DNA of 64,000 bases from Rhizobium sp. NLR16a. Its GTDB lineage: Bacteria > Pseudomonadota > Alphaproteobacteria > Rhizobiales > Rhizobiaceae. The position numbers were made by a program, and so were the translations under genes. Below the pieces are notes generated by a model. The model searched no databases and had not been told where the DNA came from. It worked only from the letters and a program-made list of their open reading frames with translations. The stretch is from contig NZ_CP072865.1 of assembly GCF_017948245.1 (NCBI RefSeq), positions 3,745,501 through 3,809,500 on the forward strand, given 5' to 3'. This document shows positions 1 through 10,071 of the stretch, in pieces. Every line of letters begins with the position of its first letter. Position 1 is the first letter of the stretch.

Positions 1-1
1 G

Positions 2-337
2 CCCGGCCGCGCCGTGCTGGCGGCGATGGACGCCAAGCGGGACGAAATCTATCTCCAGTCCTTCGCAGCCGATGGTTCCCCGCTCGATCAGCCGCGGGCG
101 GCAAGCGTCGCCGAGGCCCAGGCTTTAGCGGCCGGCTTCGACGGTGAAATCACCGGTTCGGCAACGCCGCTCCTGAAGGCCAGCGCCGGTGGCGATCACC
201 CCAACGTCTTTCCGATTTCGATTGTCGCGCGTCTGGGGGCTGCCGCCCCTGCCGATGCCGGAAAGCCCAAGCCCCTTTATCTGCGCGGACCGGATGCCAA
301 GCCGCAGGCCGGATATGCGATTGCGCGACGAGTGTGA
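2..337 (+). CDS. tsaB: tRNA threonylcarbamoyladenosine biosynthesis protein TsaB (C-terminal part)
   Basis: The reading frame is open from the window edge, so the N-terminus is missing and the GTG at 14 is internal. The residues DAKRDEIYLQ match the conserved VxDARxxEVY segment of TsaB, the inactive-kinase-fold partner of TsaD in making the t6A modification of ANN-decoding tRNAs in the cytoplasm. It overlaps or abuts rimI, the usual bacterial tsaB-rimI pairing, which supports the call. Only about 111 codons are visible, so the identification rests on this segment and on context. Confidence 0.8.
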   Translation, partial: PGRAVLAAMDAKRDEIYLQSFAADGSPLDQPRAASVAEAQALAAGFDGEITGSATPLLKASAGGDHPNVFPISIVARLGAAAPADAGKPKPLYLRGPDAKPQAGYAIARRV

Positions 338-339
338 CC

Positions 340-834
340 ATGCTGGAAGCCTATCTGACGCTGAAGCCGGAATTTGAAATCATCGCCATGGAGCGCGAGG
401 ATTGCCGCGACGTCGCCGTCCTGCATGGCGAGCGTTTCGCCCGGCCCTGGGGCGACGGCGAATTCCACAGCCTGCTGTCGCAGGAGACTGTTTTCGGCTT
501 CGTCGCGCGCCAGACCAATGCCATCCTGAAAAAGCCGCTTCCCGGCTTTATCCTTGCCCGCCAAGTCGCCGGCGAGGCCGAGATCCTGACGATTGCCGTG
601 CAGGCGAAGGTCGCCCGTGCCGGGCTGGGCTGGCGGCTGATGCAGGCGGCGATGCGCGAGGCGCGGGCGCGTGGCGGCGAGAGCATGTTTCTCGAGGTCG
701 ACAGCGGCAATACGGCGGCGCTCGGCCTATACCGCAAGCTCGGCTTTGAAAAGGTCGGCGAGCGCCAGGGCTACTACAAGCAGGAAAACGGCGCCCGTTC
801 CACGGCGCTTGTCATGAAGCGCGTTCTTCGATAG
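340..834 (+). CDS. rimI: ribosomal-protein-alanine N-acetyltransferase RimI
   Basis: This 164-residue GNAT-family acetyltransferase is expected to acetylate the N-terminal alanine of ribosomal protein S18 using acetyl-CoA. The C-terminal half carries the GNAT acetyl-CoA loop (QAKVARAGLGWRLM) and the typical ending EVDSGNTAALGLYRKLGF. ATG at 340 is preferred. An in-frame GTG at 334 overlaps the tsaB stop and would add two residues. Position directly after tsaB, with translational coupling, is the standard arrangement. Confidence 0.88.
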   Translation: MLEAYLTLKPEFEIIAMEREDCRDVAVLHGERFARPWGDGEFHSLLSQETVFGFVARQTNAILKKPLPGFILARQVAGEAEILTIAVQAKVARAGLGWRLMQAAMREARARGGESMFLEVDSGNTAALGLYRKLGFEKVGERQGYYKQENGARSTALVMKRVLR

Positions 835-915
835 TTCCCTGCAGAGCATGACATGCGGACCGGCGCAAACGCCGTGCAGGCATTGTGAAAACGCGATTAT
901 TTTTGAAGGCGGGCC

Positions 916-1344
916 ATGACCGACGTAGCCAAGACCCTCGAGGAGCTTTGCGCCGAACGTGGCATGCGCATGACCGAGCAGCGCCGCGTGATCGCGCGCA
1001 TCCTCGAAGAGTCGGAAGACCATCCTGACGTCGAAGAGCTTTACCGCCGTTCCGTGAAGGTCGATGCGAAGATCTCGATCTCCACGGTCTATCGCACCGT
1101 CAAATTGTTCGAGGATGCCGGCATCATCGCCCGCCACGACTTCCGCGACGGGCGCTCGCGCTACGAAACGGTGCCGGAAGAGCATCATGACCACCTGATC
1201 GACCTGAAGACCGGCACGGTCATCGAATTCCGTTCGCCTGAGATCGAGGCGCTGCAGGAGCGCATCGCCCGCGAGCACGGCTTCCAGCTGGTCGACCACC
1301 GCCTGGAGCTCTACGGCATTCCGTTGAAGAAGGAAGATCTCTGA
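916..1344 (+). CDS. mur: Fur-family metalloregulator, probably Mur (manganese uptake regulator)
   Basis: This is a 142-residue Fur-superfamily repressor. It has an N-terminal winged helix (residues about 8-80, with SISTVYRTVKLFEDAG as the recognition region) followed by the metal-sensing HHDHLID segment at residues 90-96 and a dimerisation domain. It lacks the C-terminal CxxC zinc pairs of E. coli Fur, as is usual for rhizobial Mur proteins. In Rhizobium, the Fur homologue at this locus responds to manganese and represses sitABCD-type uptake, while iron control falls to RirA and Irr. The Mur assignment is therefore family knowledge plus context; the sequence alone says only Fur family. It starts 82 bases after rimI and is followed 18 bases later by the acyltransferase. 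Confidence 0.82.
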   Translation: MTDVAKTLEELCAERGMRMTEQRRVIARILEESEDHPDVEELYRRSVKVDAKISISTVYRTVKLFEDAGIIARHDFRDGRSRYETVPEEHHDHLIDLKTGTVIEFRSPEIEALQERIAREHGFQLVDHRLELYGIPLKKEDL

Positions 1345-1362
1345 AGCGATGGCAGCCCGGGA

Positions 1363-2169
1363 GTGCCGCATTTGATTGCCTGGCTGCGCATTGCCTTCGC
1401 TGCGGTCGTCATCCTTGCCGTCAGCATCGTGCTCATGCCGCTGCAGGTCTTGGCCCTGCGTTTCGATTGGCGGCTGCGCCGTAGTCTTCCGCGCGTCTGG
1501 CACCGTATCATCTGTTATTGTCTCGGCCTCCGCGTCCGGGTGACAGGCAGGCTGGAAGACCGCCGACCGCTGATGCTCTGCTCCAACCATTCGTCCTGGC
1601 TCGACATCATGGTGATGTCGGCCGTCGCCGACGTCGCCTTCATCGCCAAGATCGAAGTCGCCGATTGGCCGATCTTCGGCACCCTCGCCAAGCTGCAGAA
1701 GAGCGTGTTCGTCGTGCGCGAGGAGAGGCGCAAGACCGGCCATCAGGCAAATGAAATCGCCGGGCGCATGGCCGACGGCGAGATTGTCGTGCTCTTCCCC
1801 GAGGGCACGACCTCGGACGGCAACCGGTTGCTGGAGGTCAAGTCGTCGCTGTTCGGCGCTGCCGCGATGGCGGTGCCTTATTCGCCGACGGGAACCGTCG
1901 TGGTGCAGCCGGTGGCCGTTGCTTATACCAGAGTGCACGGCCTTCCGATGGGACGCTACCACCGGCCGCTTGCCGCCTGGCCGGGGGATATCGAGCTCCT
2001 GCCGCATCTGATCGACATTCTCAGATGCGGCGCCATCGACGCGGAAATTTCCTTCGGCGAGGCGGTGGAATACCGCGCCGACAGCAATCGCAAGGAGGTA
2101 AGCGCGACGATCGCCTCGCGCATCCGCAGCCTTCTCATCACAAGCCTGCGCGGTCGCGATATCGGCTAA
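1363..2169 (+). CDS. olsA: 1-acyl-glycerol-phosphate/lyso-ornithine lipid acyltransferase, OlsA-like
   Basis: This 268-residue membrane-associated acyltransferase of the PlsC family begins with a hydrophobic N-terminal segment (residues about 1-30). It carries the catalytic HX4D motif in SNHSSWLDIM and the substrate-binding block FPEGTTSDG. In Sinorhizobium meliloti the gene next to miaB-phoH-ybeY is OlsA (SMc01116), which adds the second acyl chain to lyso-ornithine lipid. The same neighbourhood here favours that role over general phosphatidic acid synthesis. The start is GTG at 1363, because the ATG at 1349 runs into a stop after eight codons. Confidence 0.75.
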   Translation: MPHLIAWLRIAFAAVVILAVSIVLMPLQVLALRFDWRLRRSLPRVWHRIICYCLGLRVRVTGRLEDRRPLMLCSNHSSWLDIMVMSAVADVAFIAKIEVADWPIFGTLAKLQKSVFVVREERRKTGHQANEIAGRMADGEIVVLFPEGTTSDGNRLLEVKSSLFGAAAMAVPYSPTGTVVVQPVAVAYTRVHGLPMGRYHRPLAAWPGDIELLPHLIDILRCGAIDAEISFGEAVEYRADSNRKEVSATIASRIRSLLITSLRGRDIG

Positions 2170-2218
2170 GCCGAGAGGTCTCTTTTCTCGGGCGGCAAAA
2201 ACCACTAAATAGCGCGCC

Positions 2219-3628
2219 ATGACACAGGATAACGCCCTTCTTCAGGCCCCGGAGGTTTCTCTCCGCGACGGCAGCAACAGCCGCAAGGTCTTCATCAAGA
2301 CCTATGGCTGCCAGATGAACGTCTATGATTCCACGCGCATGAGCGATGCGCTTGCCCGCGACGGCTACGAACCGACCGAAGACATGGAACAGGCGGATCT
2401 CGTTCTGCTCAACACCTGTCATATAAGAGAGAAGGCGGCGGAGAAGGTCTATTCGGCGCTCGGGCGGCTGCGCGAGATGAAAAAGAAAAAGGCCGCCGAC
2501 GGCCGGGAGATGATGATCGGCGTTGCCGGCTGCGTCGCCCAGGCCGAAGGCGAAGAGATTCTGCGCCGCGCCCCCGCCGTCGATGTCGTCATCGGGCCGC
2601 AGACCTATCACCGCCTGCCGGAGGCGCTGCGCCGGGCCAAAGAGGGCCAGCGCGTCGTCGATACGGAATATGCGATCGAGGACAAGTTCGAGCACCTGCC
2701 GCTCGCCGAGAGCCGCAAGATCCGCGCCCGCGGCGTCACCGCGTTCCTGACGGTGCAGGAGGGTTGCGACAAGTTCTGCACCTTCTGCGTCGTGCCCTAT
2801 ACGCGCGGCTCGGAAGTGTCGCGGCCGGTTTCGCAGATCGTCGAGGAGGCTGAAAAGCTCGTCGAAGCCGGAGTGCGCGAAATCACCCTGCTCGGCCAGA
2901 ACGTCAACGCCTGGCATGGCGCCGGACCGCGCGGCGAGGCGTGGAGCCTCGGCGACCTCCTCTACCGCCTTGCCGAGATCCCCGGCCTGGCGCGGCTGCG
3001 TTACACCACAAGCCATCCGCGCGACATGGACGACCGGCTGATCGAGGCGCATCGCGACCTCAGGGCGCTGATGCCCTACCTGCACCTGCCGGTGCAATCG
3101 GGCTCCGACCGTGTCCTGAAGGCGATGAACCGGCGTCATACGGCGGCCGAATATCTCAGTCTGATCGAGCGCATCCGCGCCGTGCGCCCGGACATCGCGC
3201 TGTCGGGCGATTTCATCACCGGTTTTCCGGGGGAGACAGACAAGGATTTTGCGGATACACTCAGACTTGTGGAGGAGGTGCGCTATGCGCAGGCCTTCTC
3301 GTTCAAATACTCGACTCGGCCGGGCACACCCGGCGCGGAACTGAAGGACCAGGTGCCGGAAGAGATCAAGGCAGAACGGCTGGAACGCCTGCAAGCGCTT
3401 CTTTTGAAGCAGCAGCAGGAGTTTGCCGAATCCTGCATCGGCAAGGAGATCGATCTGCTGCTCGAAAAACCCGGCCGCATGCCGGGCCAGCTGATCGGAC
3501 GTTCTCCCTGGCTTCAATCCGTGAATGTTGATGCAAAAGCATCGCAAATCGGTGACATTATCAAAGTGCGAATCACCGGAACCGGAACGAACAGCCTGTT
3601 TGCCGAACGCGCAGAGGCTGCGGTCTAA
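2219..3628 (+). CDS. miaB: tRNA-2-methylthio-N6-dimethylallyladenosine synthase MiaB
   Basis: This 469-residue radical-SAM methylthiotransferase converts i6A37 to ms2i6A37 in tRNAs reading UNN codons. The N-terminal UPF0004 domain ([29 protein letters not shown]) supplies three cysteines for one 4Fe-4S cluster. The CxxxCxxC motif in [17 protein letters not shown] binds the radical-SAM cluster, and a C-terminal TRAM domain (about residues 395-465) binds tRNA. Length is normal for the family. It precedes phoH and ybeY, the conserved alphaproteobacterial order. Confidence 0.96.
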   Translation: MTQDNALLQAPEVSLRDGSNSRKVFIKTYGCQMNVYDSTRMSDALARDGYEPTEDMEQADLVLLNTCHIREKAAEKVYSALGRLREMKKKKAADGREMMIGVAGCVAQAEGEEILRRAPAVDVVIGPQTYHRLPEALRRAKEGQRVVDTEYAIEDKFEHLPLAESRKIRARGVTAFLTVQEGCDKFCTFCVVPYTRGSEVSRPVSQIVEEAEKLVEAGVREITLLGQNVNAWHGAGPRGEAWSLGDLLYRLAEIPGLARLRYTTSHPRDMDDRLIEAHRDLRALMPYLHLPVQSGSDRVLKAMNRRHTAAEYLSLIERIRAVRPDIALSGDFITGFPGETDKDFADTLRLVEEVRYAQAFSFKYSTRPGTPGAELKDQVPEEIKAERLERLQALLLKQQQEFAESCIGKEIDLLLEKPGRMPGQLIGRSPWLQSVNVDAKASQIGDIIKVRITGTGTNSLFAERAEAAV

Positions 3629-3646
3629 CCCAAGGAGCCCGACCGC

Positions 3647-4699
3647 TTGAACGGACAAGAATTGGTTTCTTCTTCACCGCGCCACCCCCGCACGCCGAGC
3701 GACACCAATCACTTCGTCCTGACGTTCGAGAACAATCGGTTCGCCAGCGAACTCTTCGGCCAGTTCGACCAGAACCTCAAGCTGCTCGAGGAGCGGCTGA
3801 ACATCGATGCGCGGGCGCGCGGCAATTCCGTCGTCATATCGGGCGATGTCGTGACCACCAATCAGGCACGGCGCACGCTCGATTATCTCTATGAAAAGCT
3901 TCAGAAAGGCGGCAGCGTGGAACGATCCGACGTCGAGGGCGCAATCCGCATGGCGGTCGCCGCCGACGATCAGCTCAGCCTTCCCACCATGGAGCGCAAG
4001 GCCAAGCTGACAATGGCGCAGATTTCGACGCGCAAGAAGACGATCATCGCCCGCACGCCGACGCAGGACGCCTATATCAGGGCGCTGGAGCGCGCCGAAC
4101 TCGTCTTCGGCGTCGGCCCGGCCGGCACCGGCAAGACATATCTCGCCGTTGCCCATGCCGCCCAGATGCTCGAGCGCGGCGCGGTCGAAAAGATCATCCT
4201 GTCGCGCCCGGCCGTCGAGGCCGGGGAGCGCCTCGGCTTCCTGCCAGGCGACATGAAGGAAAAGGTCGATCCCTATCTTCGCCCGCTCTATGATGCGCTC
4301 TACGACATGATCCCGGCCGACAAGGTCGATCGGGCGATCACCGCCGGCGTCATTGAAATCGCCCCGCTCGCCTTCATGCGCGGCCGCACGCTCGCCAACG
4401 CCGCCATCATCCTCGACGAAGCGCAGAATACGACATCGATGCAGATGAAGATGTTCCTGACGCGTCTCGGCGAAAATGCCCGCATGATCGTCACCGGCGA
4501 CCCGAGCCAGATCGACCTGCCGCGGGGCGTCAAATCCGGCCTCGTCGAGGCCCTGGAGCTGCTGAACGGCGTCGAGGGCATCTCGATCGTGCGCTTCAAG
4601 GACACCGACGTCGTGCGCCATCCGCTGGTCGGCCGCATCGTCAGAGCCTATGACGCCACCTATCTTGTCGAAGCCGAAGACGTCGGTCGGCAGGACTGA
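3647..4699 (+). CDS. phoH: PhoH family ATPase
   Basis: This is a 350-residue PhoH-like P-loop protein. A KH-like N-terminal region precedes a RecA-like ATPase with Walker A in GPAGTGKTY (about residue 160), Walker B in AIILDEAQN, and the family motif [24 protein letters not shown]. The start is an unusual TTG at 3647, supported by the Shine-Dalgarno sequence AAGGAG about 10 bases upstream. Its stop codon overlaps the ybeY start. PhoH/YbeZ proteins work with YbeY in rRNA maturation and RNA quality control. The exact biochemical role is unsettled. Confidence 0.93.
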   Translation: MNGQELVSSSPRHPRTPSDTNHFVLTFENNRFASELFGQFDQNLKLLEERLNIDARARGNSVVISGDVVTTNQARRTLDYLYEKLQKGGSVERSDVEGAIRMAVAADDQLSLPTMERKAKLTMAQISTRKKTIIARTPTQDAYIRALERAELVFGVGPAGTGKTYLAVAHAAQMLERGAVEKIILSRPAVEAGERLGFLPGDMKEKVDPYLRPLYDALYDMIPADKVDRAITAGVIEIAPLAFMRGRTLANAAIILDEAQNTTSMQMKMFLTRLGENARMIVTGDPSQIDLPRGVKSGLVEALELLNGVEGISIVRFKDTDVVRHPLVGRIVRAYDATYLVEAEDVGRQD

Positions 4700-5214
4700 T
4701 GGCCGAACTCGATATCCAGATCAGCATCGAGGACATCGGCTGGCCCGGCGAGGAAACGCTGCTGGTTTTTTGCGAGCGCGTGCTCGGGGCCGCCGCGGTC
4801 TATCTCAGCGACAATGAGAAGCAGCCCTTTCCGAAGATGCCGCCGGAAGTTTCGCTGGTCTTTACCGACGATGCCTCGATCCAGGACATCAATGCCGAAT
4901 GGCGCGGCAAGGACAAGCCGACCAATGTCCTCTCCTTCCCGGCCTTTCCGGTTGAGCGCGGCAAGATGCCCGGGCCGATGCTCGGCGACATCATCATCGC
5001 CCGGGAGACGGTGGAGCGGGAAGCCCAGGAACTCGACAAGAGCTTCGACGACCACCTGACCCATCTTCTGGTGCACGGTTTCTTGCATCTTCTCGGCTAC
5101 GACCATATGAATAATGCCGAAGCCGAAATTATGGAGGGGCTGGAGACTCGCATTTTGGCGCAGCTCGGCCTATCTGATCCCTACGAGGGTCAAGACCTTA
5201 AAATGGAACCATGA
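4699..5214 (+). CDS. ybeY: endoribonuclease YbeY
   Basis: This 171-residue single-strand-specific endoribonuclease takes part in 16S rRNA 3'-end maturation and 70S quality control. The catalytic zinc site is the HxxxHxxxxxH motif in [15 protein letters not shown] near the C-terminus. The ATG at 4699 shares a base with the phoH stop, so the two are probably translationally coupled. In Sinorhizobium the orthologue (SMc01113) is well studied for effects on small-RNA regulation and symbiosis. Confidence 0.95.
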   Translation: MAELDIQISIEDIGWPGEETLLVFCERVLGAAAVYLSDNEKQPFPKMPPEVSLVFTDDASIQDINAEWRGKDKPTNVLSFPAFPVERGKMPGPMLGDIIIARETVEREAQELDKSFDDHLTHLLVHGFLHLLGYDHMNNAEAEIMEGLETRILAQLGLSDPYEGQDLKMEP

Positions 5215-6356
5215 GCGACTTTACGACGAAGCCGGCGACAGACGCCAAGGACTCCGAATCATCATCTTCTTCGGATGAGGTAGGCAGTAGTAGTCGGCCA
5301 TCCGGCCGATCCCAATCCTTCTGGTCGCGCGCCGCCCGCATTCTCCGCCCGCAGCAGGGCTCGCGACTGCGCGAGGATCTTGCCGACGCGCTGATGACCG
5401 ATGCGGCCGGCGACGACGCTTTTTCGCCCGACGAACGGGCGATGCTGCACAATATCCTGCGCTTTCGCGAGGTGCGCGTCGCCGACGTGATGGTGCCGCG
5501 CGCCGATATCGAGGCGGTGGACCAAAATATCACCATCGGCGAACTGATGATCCTTTTCGAGGAATCCGGCCGCTCGCGCATGCCTGTTTATGCCGATACG
5601 CTCGACGACCCGCGCGGCATGGTGCATATCCGCGACCTGCTCTCCTATGTCGCCAAGCAGGCGCGCAACAAGCGCCGCGGCCCGGCAAAGCCGGCCGCTG
5701 CAGCGCCGGCGATCGACGTCGCGCCGGAGAACATCCAGAAGCCGCCGCGCTCGACCAAGCCGAATTTCGATCTTGCCCGGGTCGACCTGCAGAAGACGCT
5801 GGCCGAGGCCGGCATCATCCGCAAGATCCTGTTCGTGCCGCCGTCGATGCTGGCCTCCGACCTGCTGCGCCGGATGCAGGTGAACCGTACGCAAATGGCG
5901 CTCGTCATCGACGAGTATGGCGGCACCGACGGGCTCGCCTCCCATGAGGACATCGTCGAAATGGTGGTCGGCGACATCGACGACGAACATGACGACGAAG
6001 AGGTGATGTTTAAGCGCGTTGCCGAAGACGTTTTCGTCGCCGACGCCCGTGTCGAACTGGAAGAGATCGCCGAAGCGATCGGACCGGATTTCGACATCAG
6101 CGAACAGGTCGACGAAGTCGACACGCTGGGCGGGCTGATCTTCTCCGCGCTCGGCCGCATCCCCGTTCGCGGCGAAGTGGTCCAGGCTCTGCCGAACTTC
6201 GAATTCCATATTCTCGACGCCGATCCGCGCCGCATCAAGCGGCTGCGCATCACCCGCAAGCGCCACGCGATCCGCCGCCGCGCCAAAGAGGCTGGCGACA
6301 TCACGCCGGGATCCGAGACCGGCGACGACCGGCCGGCCGAATCGACCACCAACTAG
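5211..6356 (+). CDS. CorC/HlyC-family CBS-domain protein (hemolysin-like)
   Basis: This 381-residue protein has two CBS domains (about residues 85-150 and 205-265, including [10 protein letters not shown] and [14 protein letters not shown]). They are followed by a CorC_HlyC transporter-associated domain with [20 protein letters not shown]. No membrane-spanning DUF21 segment is present, so it resembles soluble CorC (magnesium/cobalt efflux support) rather than integral YtfL-type proteins. The linker between the CBS domains is rich in Lys, Ala and Pro. It overlaps ybeY by ATGA. The ybeY-corC-lnt order is shared with many Proteobacteria. True haemolysin activity is not implied. Confidence 0.88.
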   Translation: MSDFTTKPATDAKDSESSSSSDEVGSSSRPSGRSQSFWSRAARILRPQQGSRLREDLADALMTDAAGDDAFSPDERAMLHNILRFREVRVADVMVPRADIEAVDQNITIGELMILFEESGRSRMPVYADTLDDPRGMVHIRDLLSYVAKQARNKRRGPAKPAAAAPAIDVAPENIQKPPRSTKPNFDLARVDLQKTLAEAGIIRKILFVPPSMLASDLLRRMQVNRTQMALVIDEYGGTDGLASHEDIVEMVVGDIDDEHDDEEVMFKRVAEDVFVADARVELEEIAEAIGPDFDISEQVDEVDTLGGLIFSALGRIPVRGEVVQALPNFEFHILDADPRRIKRLRITRKRHAIRRRAKEAGDITPGSETGDDRPAESTTN

Positions 6357-6467
6357 GCATCGGTACGAGAGTCGGAATCGCCTTTCGGGCCGACGCGGAA
6401 ACAGGACAAAGAGCCGCTTTTTTGAAAGACTGCGAATGGGTTGATTCGCGGTTTGATGGGAGTGCGC

Positions 6468-8072
6468 ATGGAGCGGCTTGCGGACAGGGTTATCCTCGTC
6501 TGGGGGTTAAAACGGTCGTTGCTGGCCGTCGCCGCTGGAGCATTCGCCGCTCTGGCGCTGCCGCCTTTCGGTTTTTTCGCGGCGATGTTTCTCTCCTTCA
6601 CGCTGCTCGTCTGGCTGCTCGACGGGGCGGCGGCTTCTCCTGAAAGCGGCCTGATCGGCAGGCTATGGCCGGCCTTTGCCGTCGGCTGGCTGTTCGGCTT
6701 CGGCTATTTCGTCGCCGGCCTTTGGTGGATCGGCCATGCCTTGCTGGTCGATTCGGAGGAATTTGCCTGGGCACTGCCCCTGGCAGTCCTCGGACTGCCG
6801 GCCGGCCTTGCGGTCTTCTACGGGCTGGCGACTGCACTTGCCCGGATCGTCTGGTCCGACGGCATGGGACGGATCGCCGCGCTGGCGGCCGGCTTCGGCC
6901 TGATGGAATGGCTTCGAAGCATGATCCTCACCGGCTTTCCCTGGAATGCCATCGGCTACGGCCTGATGCCCGTTCCGCTGATGATGCAGTCGGCGCATGT
7001 GATCGGTGCGATGGGGGTGACTGCACTTGCCGTCTTCGTCTTTTCCGCCCCGGCGCTGATCGGAACGCGACAGGGCGCGAAGTCGGGAATTGCGCTCGCC
7101 GCCCTGCTGTTTGCCGCCCACCTCGGTTACGGCGCCTATGCCGTCCATCTGGCGCCGCGGCCGCAGCCCTTGCCCGAGGACAAGCGTCCGGTGGTGCGGC
7201 TGGTGCAGCCGGCCATCGACCAGTCGGCGAAGATGGACAACGACGCCGACCGCAATGCGATCTTCGAGACCCATCTGAAGCTTTCCGCCGAAGCGCCCAG
7301 GAATGGCGGCCGCAAACCCAACATTATCGTCTGGCCGGAAACCTCGATCCCCTTCATCCTCACCGACAACCAGGATGCGCTGACGCGGATCGCCGATACG
7401 CTCGACGACGACCAGGTTCTGATCGCCGGCGCGGTGCGCGCCGAGGAGATGGGGCCTGGCACACCGGTGCGCTACTACAATTCCATCTATGTGATCGACG
7501 GCCGCGGCCAGATCATCGCCGCCTCCGACAAGGTGCATCTCGTGCCTTTCGGCGAATATCTGCCCTTCGAGGACATCCTCACCGAACTCGGCATCCAGAA
7601 CGTCGTCGAGATACCGGGCGGCTTTTCGGCCGCCGCAAGCCGGCACCTGCTGGCGTTGCCCGGCGGTCTCAATCTCTACCCGCTGATCTGCTACGAGATC
7701 ATCTTTCCGGGCGAAATGACCGGCGACATCGTGGATGCCAACGCGCTCCTCAACCTCACCAACGATGCCTGGTTCGGCATCACGCCCGGGCCCTACCAGC
7801 ATTTCCAGCAGGCGCGTGTTCGAGCAATCGAGACAGGCCTGCCGCTGATTCGCGACGCCAACAACGGCATTTCGGCAATCGTGAACGCGCATGGGGAAAT
7901 CATCGCGGGCCTCGATCTTGGTGAGACTGGCTTCATTGATGCAACTGTTGATGGGCTCGGCAATGGGTTCGGAACCACATACCCCCGTGAGACATACTTC
8001 TGGTTGACCGAAGCACTGTTGATGTTGATTGCGCTAATTTCACGCGGAAGTTTTATTTTAGGGTTGAATTGA
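6468..8072 (+). CDS. lnt: apolipoprotein N-acyltransferase Lnt
   Basis: This 534-residue inner-membrane enzyme adds the third acyl chain to lipoproteins. Six or so hydrophobic helices in the first 210 residues precede a nitrilase-like periplasmic domain. The triad is visible as E291 in VWPETSIP, K355 in DKVHLVPFGEYLPFE and C408 in LICYEIIFPG. A last hydrophobic segment closes the protein. ATG 6468 is chosen because it gives a normal length. In-frame ATG 6456 and TTG 6441 are alternatives. The last codons are AT-rich and contain the -35 box of the praR promoter. Confidence 0.95.
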   Translation: MERLADRVILVWGLKRSLLAVAAGAFAALALPPFGFFAAMFLSFTLLVWLLDGAAASPESGLIGRLWPAFAVGWLFGFGYFVAGLWWIGHALLVDSEEFAWALPLAVLGLPAGLAVFYGLATALARIVWSDGMGRIAALAAGFGLMEWLRSMILTGFPWNAIGYGLMPVPLMMQSAHVIGAMGVTALAVFVFSAPALIGTRQGAKSGIALAALLFAAHLGYGAYAVHLAPRPQPLPEDKRPVVRLVQPAIDQSAKMDNDADRNAIFETHLKLSAEAPRNGGRKPNIIVWPETSIPFILTDNQDALTRIADTLDDDQVLIAGAVRAEEMGPGTPVRYYNSIYVIDGRGQIIAASDKVHLVPFGEYLPFEDILTELGIQNVVEIPGGFSAAASRHLLALPGGLNLYPLICYEIIFPGEMTGDIVDANALLNLTNDAWFGITPGPYQHFQQARVRAIETGLPLIRDANNGISAIVNAHGEIIAGLDLGETGFIDATVDGLGNGFGTTYPRETYFWLTEALLMLIALISRGSFILGLN

Positions 8073-8097
8073 CCAAAAACCCCTAAAATTGCATAGT
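8069..8097 (+). promoter_or_regulatory. sigma-70-type promoter candidate for praR
   Basis: TTGACC at 8069-8074 is separated by 17 bases from CATAGT at 8092-8097. This is a good match to the rhizobial housekeeping consensus and overlaps the lnt stop codon. It leaves a leader of about 115 bases before praR that includes a GC hairpin (CGGCGGG/CCCGCCG, 8130-8145). Prediction only. Confidence 0.5.
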
Positions 8098-8219
8098 GGT
8101 GTCAATCGGCGTTCTTAACGTATGTTTGTCGGCGGGTTCCCGCCGCTTACAACGTGGCGTTTTGGGATGGATCAGGGGCATGCCGGTTGGAAACAGAAAT
8201 TCGTAGCTAGGGCACGACC

Positions 8220-8639
8220 ATGATTGAAAATAAGAAGAAGCCGAATCCGATCGACATCCATGTTGGCAGCCGCATTCGCCTTCGCCGAACGATGTTGGGC
8301 ATGAGCCAGGAAAAGCTTGGCGAAAGCCTCGGCATCACCTTCCAGCAGATCCAGAAATATGAAAAGGGCACCAACCGTGTCGGCGCAAGCCGTCTGCAGA
8401 ACATCTCGAGCATCCTCAATGTTCCGGTCTCCTTCTTCTTCGAAGATGCGCCCGGCGAACATGCCGGCGCCGTCGGCGGCATGGCCGAAGCCTCCAGCTC
8501 GAATTACGTCGTAGACTTCCTCTCCTCCTCGGAGGGCCTGCAGCTCAACCGCGCCTTCGTCAAGATTTCCGATCCCAAGGTTCGCCGGAAGGTCGTGGAG
8601 CTGGTCAAGGCGCTCGCTGCCGAAGCTGACGCTGACTGA
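8220..8639 (+). CDS. praR: XRE-family transcriptional regulator PraR (PhrR-like)
   Basis: This 139-residue protein has an N-terminal lambda-repressor-type helix-turn-helix (about residues 14-70: MSQEKLGESLGITFQQIQKYEKGTNRVGA). A flexible middle and a helical C-terminus (SDPKVRRKVVELVKALAAEA) follow. The family is the rhizobial PraR/PhrR group, encoded directly upstream of metK. In R. leguminosarum PraR represses quorum-sensing genes such as rhiR and raiR and affects biofilm and root attachment. That role is carried over by homology and synteny. A good terminator follows, so it is likely transcribed apart from metK. Confidence 0.87.
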   Translation: MIENKKKPNPIDIHVGSRIRLRRTMLGMSQEKLGESLGITFQQIQKYEKGTNRVGASRLQNISSILNVPVSFFFEDAPGEHAGAVGGMAEASSSNYVVDFLSSSEGLQLNRAFVKISDPKVRRKVVELVKALAAEADAD

Positions 8640-8661
8640 TCCAGCTCTCATCGCAAAATGG

Positions 8662-8688
8662 AAAGGCGGTCGAAAGGCCGCTTTTTTT
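8662..8688 (+). terminator. rho-independent terminator after praR
   Basis: A stem AAA(G)GCGGUC / GGCCGCUUU, with a GAAA tetraloop and one bulged G, is followed immediately by seven Ts (8682-8688). It lies 22 bases after the praR stop and separates praR from metK. Confidence 0.85.
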
Positions 8689-8706
8689 GTGTTTTTGGGG
8701 CAAAAT

Positions 8707-8736
8707 TTGTCACTTCGCCGCGGATATAAAGATATA
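8707..8736 (+). promoter_or_regulatory. promoter candidate for metK
   Basis: TTGTCA at 8707-8712 lies 18 bases upstream of GATATA at 8731-8736, just after the praR terminator. A leader of about 75 bases follows, with the short inverted repeat GCGC..GCGC near 8750-8765. I could not match it to SAM-II or SAM/SAH riboswitch consensus sequences by eye. Control of metK by a leader RNA is therefore open. Confidence 0.45.
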
Positions 8737-8817
8737 TTTATGTCCTTGTGCGCTTGTCATCGGCGCTCGAACTGAGTACCTACTAGCTGGCTTTTATTCT
8801 TTGAGGGGAATCCCGGA

Positions 8818-10071
8818 ATGCGCGCGAATTATCTCTTTACCAGCGAATCTGTTGCCGAAGGTCATCCGGACAAAGTGTGTGACCGCATCTCCGACGAGAT
8901 CGTCGACCTGGTCTACCGCGAAGCGGCCAAGACCGGCGTCAATCCGTGGGGCGTGCGCATTGCCTGCGAAACGCTGGCAACAACCAATCGCGTCGTTATT
9001 GCCGGCGAGGTCCGCCTGCCACCGAGCCTGATGAAGAAGGACAAGGACGGCAAGGACGTCATCAATCCCTCGAAGTTCAAGGCCGCCGCCCGCCGCGCCA
9101 TCAAGGATATCGGCTACGAGCAGGACGGCTTCCACTGGAAGAAGGCAAAGATCGACGTGCTGCTGCACTCTCAGTCGGCCGACATCGCCCAGGGCGTCGA
9201 CAGCGCCGCCGACCAGCAGGGCGACGAGGGCGCCGGCGACCAGGGCATCATGTTCGGTTACGCCTGCAAGGAAACGCCGGACCTGATGCCGGCCCCGATC
9301 TATTATTCCCACAGGATTCTGCAGCTGCTAGCAGCCGCCCGCAAGAAGGGTGACGGCGAAGTCGCCAAGCTCGGCCCCGACGCCAAGAGCCAGGTGACCG
9401 TGCGTTACGTCGACGGCAAGCCGTCGGAAGTGACCTCGATCGTGCTTTCGACCCAGCATCTCGACGAGAGCTGGGATTCCAAGAAGGTTCGCGCGGTCGT
9501 CGAACCCTATATCCGCGAAGCACTCGGCGAACTGAAGATCGCCGAGGATTGCAAGTGGTACATCAACCCGACCGGCAAGTTCGTCATCGGCGGACCGGAC
9601 GGCGATGCAGGCCTCACCGGCCGCAAGATCATCGTTGACACCTATGGCGGTGCGGCTCCGCATGGCGGCGGCGCATTCTCCGGCAAGGACACGACCAAGG
9701 TCGACCGTTCGGCTGCCTATGCCGCCCGCTACCTCGCCAAGAACGTCGTCGCCGCCGGCCTTGCCGACCGCTGCACGATCCAACTCTCCTACGCCATCGG
9801 CGTCGCGCAGCCGCTGTCGATCTATGTCGACCTGCACGGCACCGGCAAGGGTGTGTCGGAAGACCAGGTCGAAGCGGCGATCCGTCAGAATATGGACCTC
9901 TCGCCATCGGGCATCCGCCGTCACCTCGACCTCAACAAGCCAATCTACGCCAAGACCTCGGCCTACGGCCATTTCGGCCGCAAGGCCGGCCGTGACGGCT
10001 CGTTCTCCTGGGAGCGCACCGACCTCGTCAAGGCGCTCAAGGAAGCCGTCAAGACCAAGGCTGCTGCATGA
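8818..10071 (+). CDS. metK: S-adenosylmethionine synthetase MetK
   Basis: This 417-residue cytosolic enzyme makes SAM from methionine and ATP. The start [22 protein letters not shown] is the N-terminal signature. DQGIMFGYA and [23 protein letters not shown] are the two PROSITE-type methionine adenosyltransferase motifs. It is slightly longer than E. coli MetK (384 residues) because of insertions such as [15 protein letters not shown], typical of alphaproteobacteria. Its stop overlaps the trmB start by ATGA. Coupling SAM supply to a SAM-dependent tRNA methyltransferase is common in Rhizobiales. Confidence 0.97.
   Translation: MRANYLFTSESVAEGHPDKVCDRISDEIVDLVYREAAKTGVNPWGVRIACETLATTNRVVIAGEVRLPPSLMKKDKDGKDVINPSKFKAAARRAIKDIGYEQDGFHWKKAKIDVLLHSQSADIAQGVDSAADQQGDEGAGDQGIMFGYACKETPDLMPAPIYYSHRILQLLAAARKKGDGEVAKLGPDAKSQVTVRYVDGKPSEVTSIVLSTQHLDESWDSKKVRAVVEPYIREALGELKIAEDCKWYINPTGKFVIGGPDGDAGLTGRKIIVDTYGGAAPHGGGAFSGKDTTKVDRSAAYAARYLAKNVVAAGLADRCTIQLSYAIGVAQPLSIYVDLHGTGKGVSEDQVEAAIRQNMDLSPSGIRRHLDLNKPIYAKTSAYGHFGRKAGRDGSFSWERTDLVKALKEAVKTKAAA

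Noticed and set aside
727..3658. Long minus-strand frames opposite mur, olsA and miaB (497 and 506 codons).
   Set aside because: They have no family resemblance and are mirror frames of GC-rich genes with clear plus-strand motifs.
8740..8817. SAM-II or SAM/SAH riboswitch before metK.
   Set aside because: The leader is short and I could not align its stems or conserved loop bases to either consensus.
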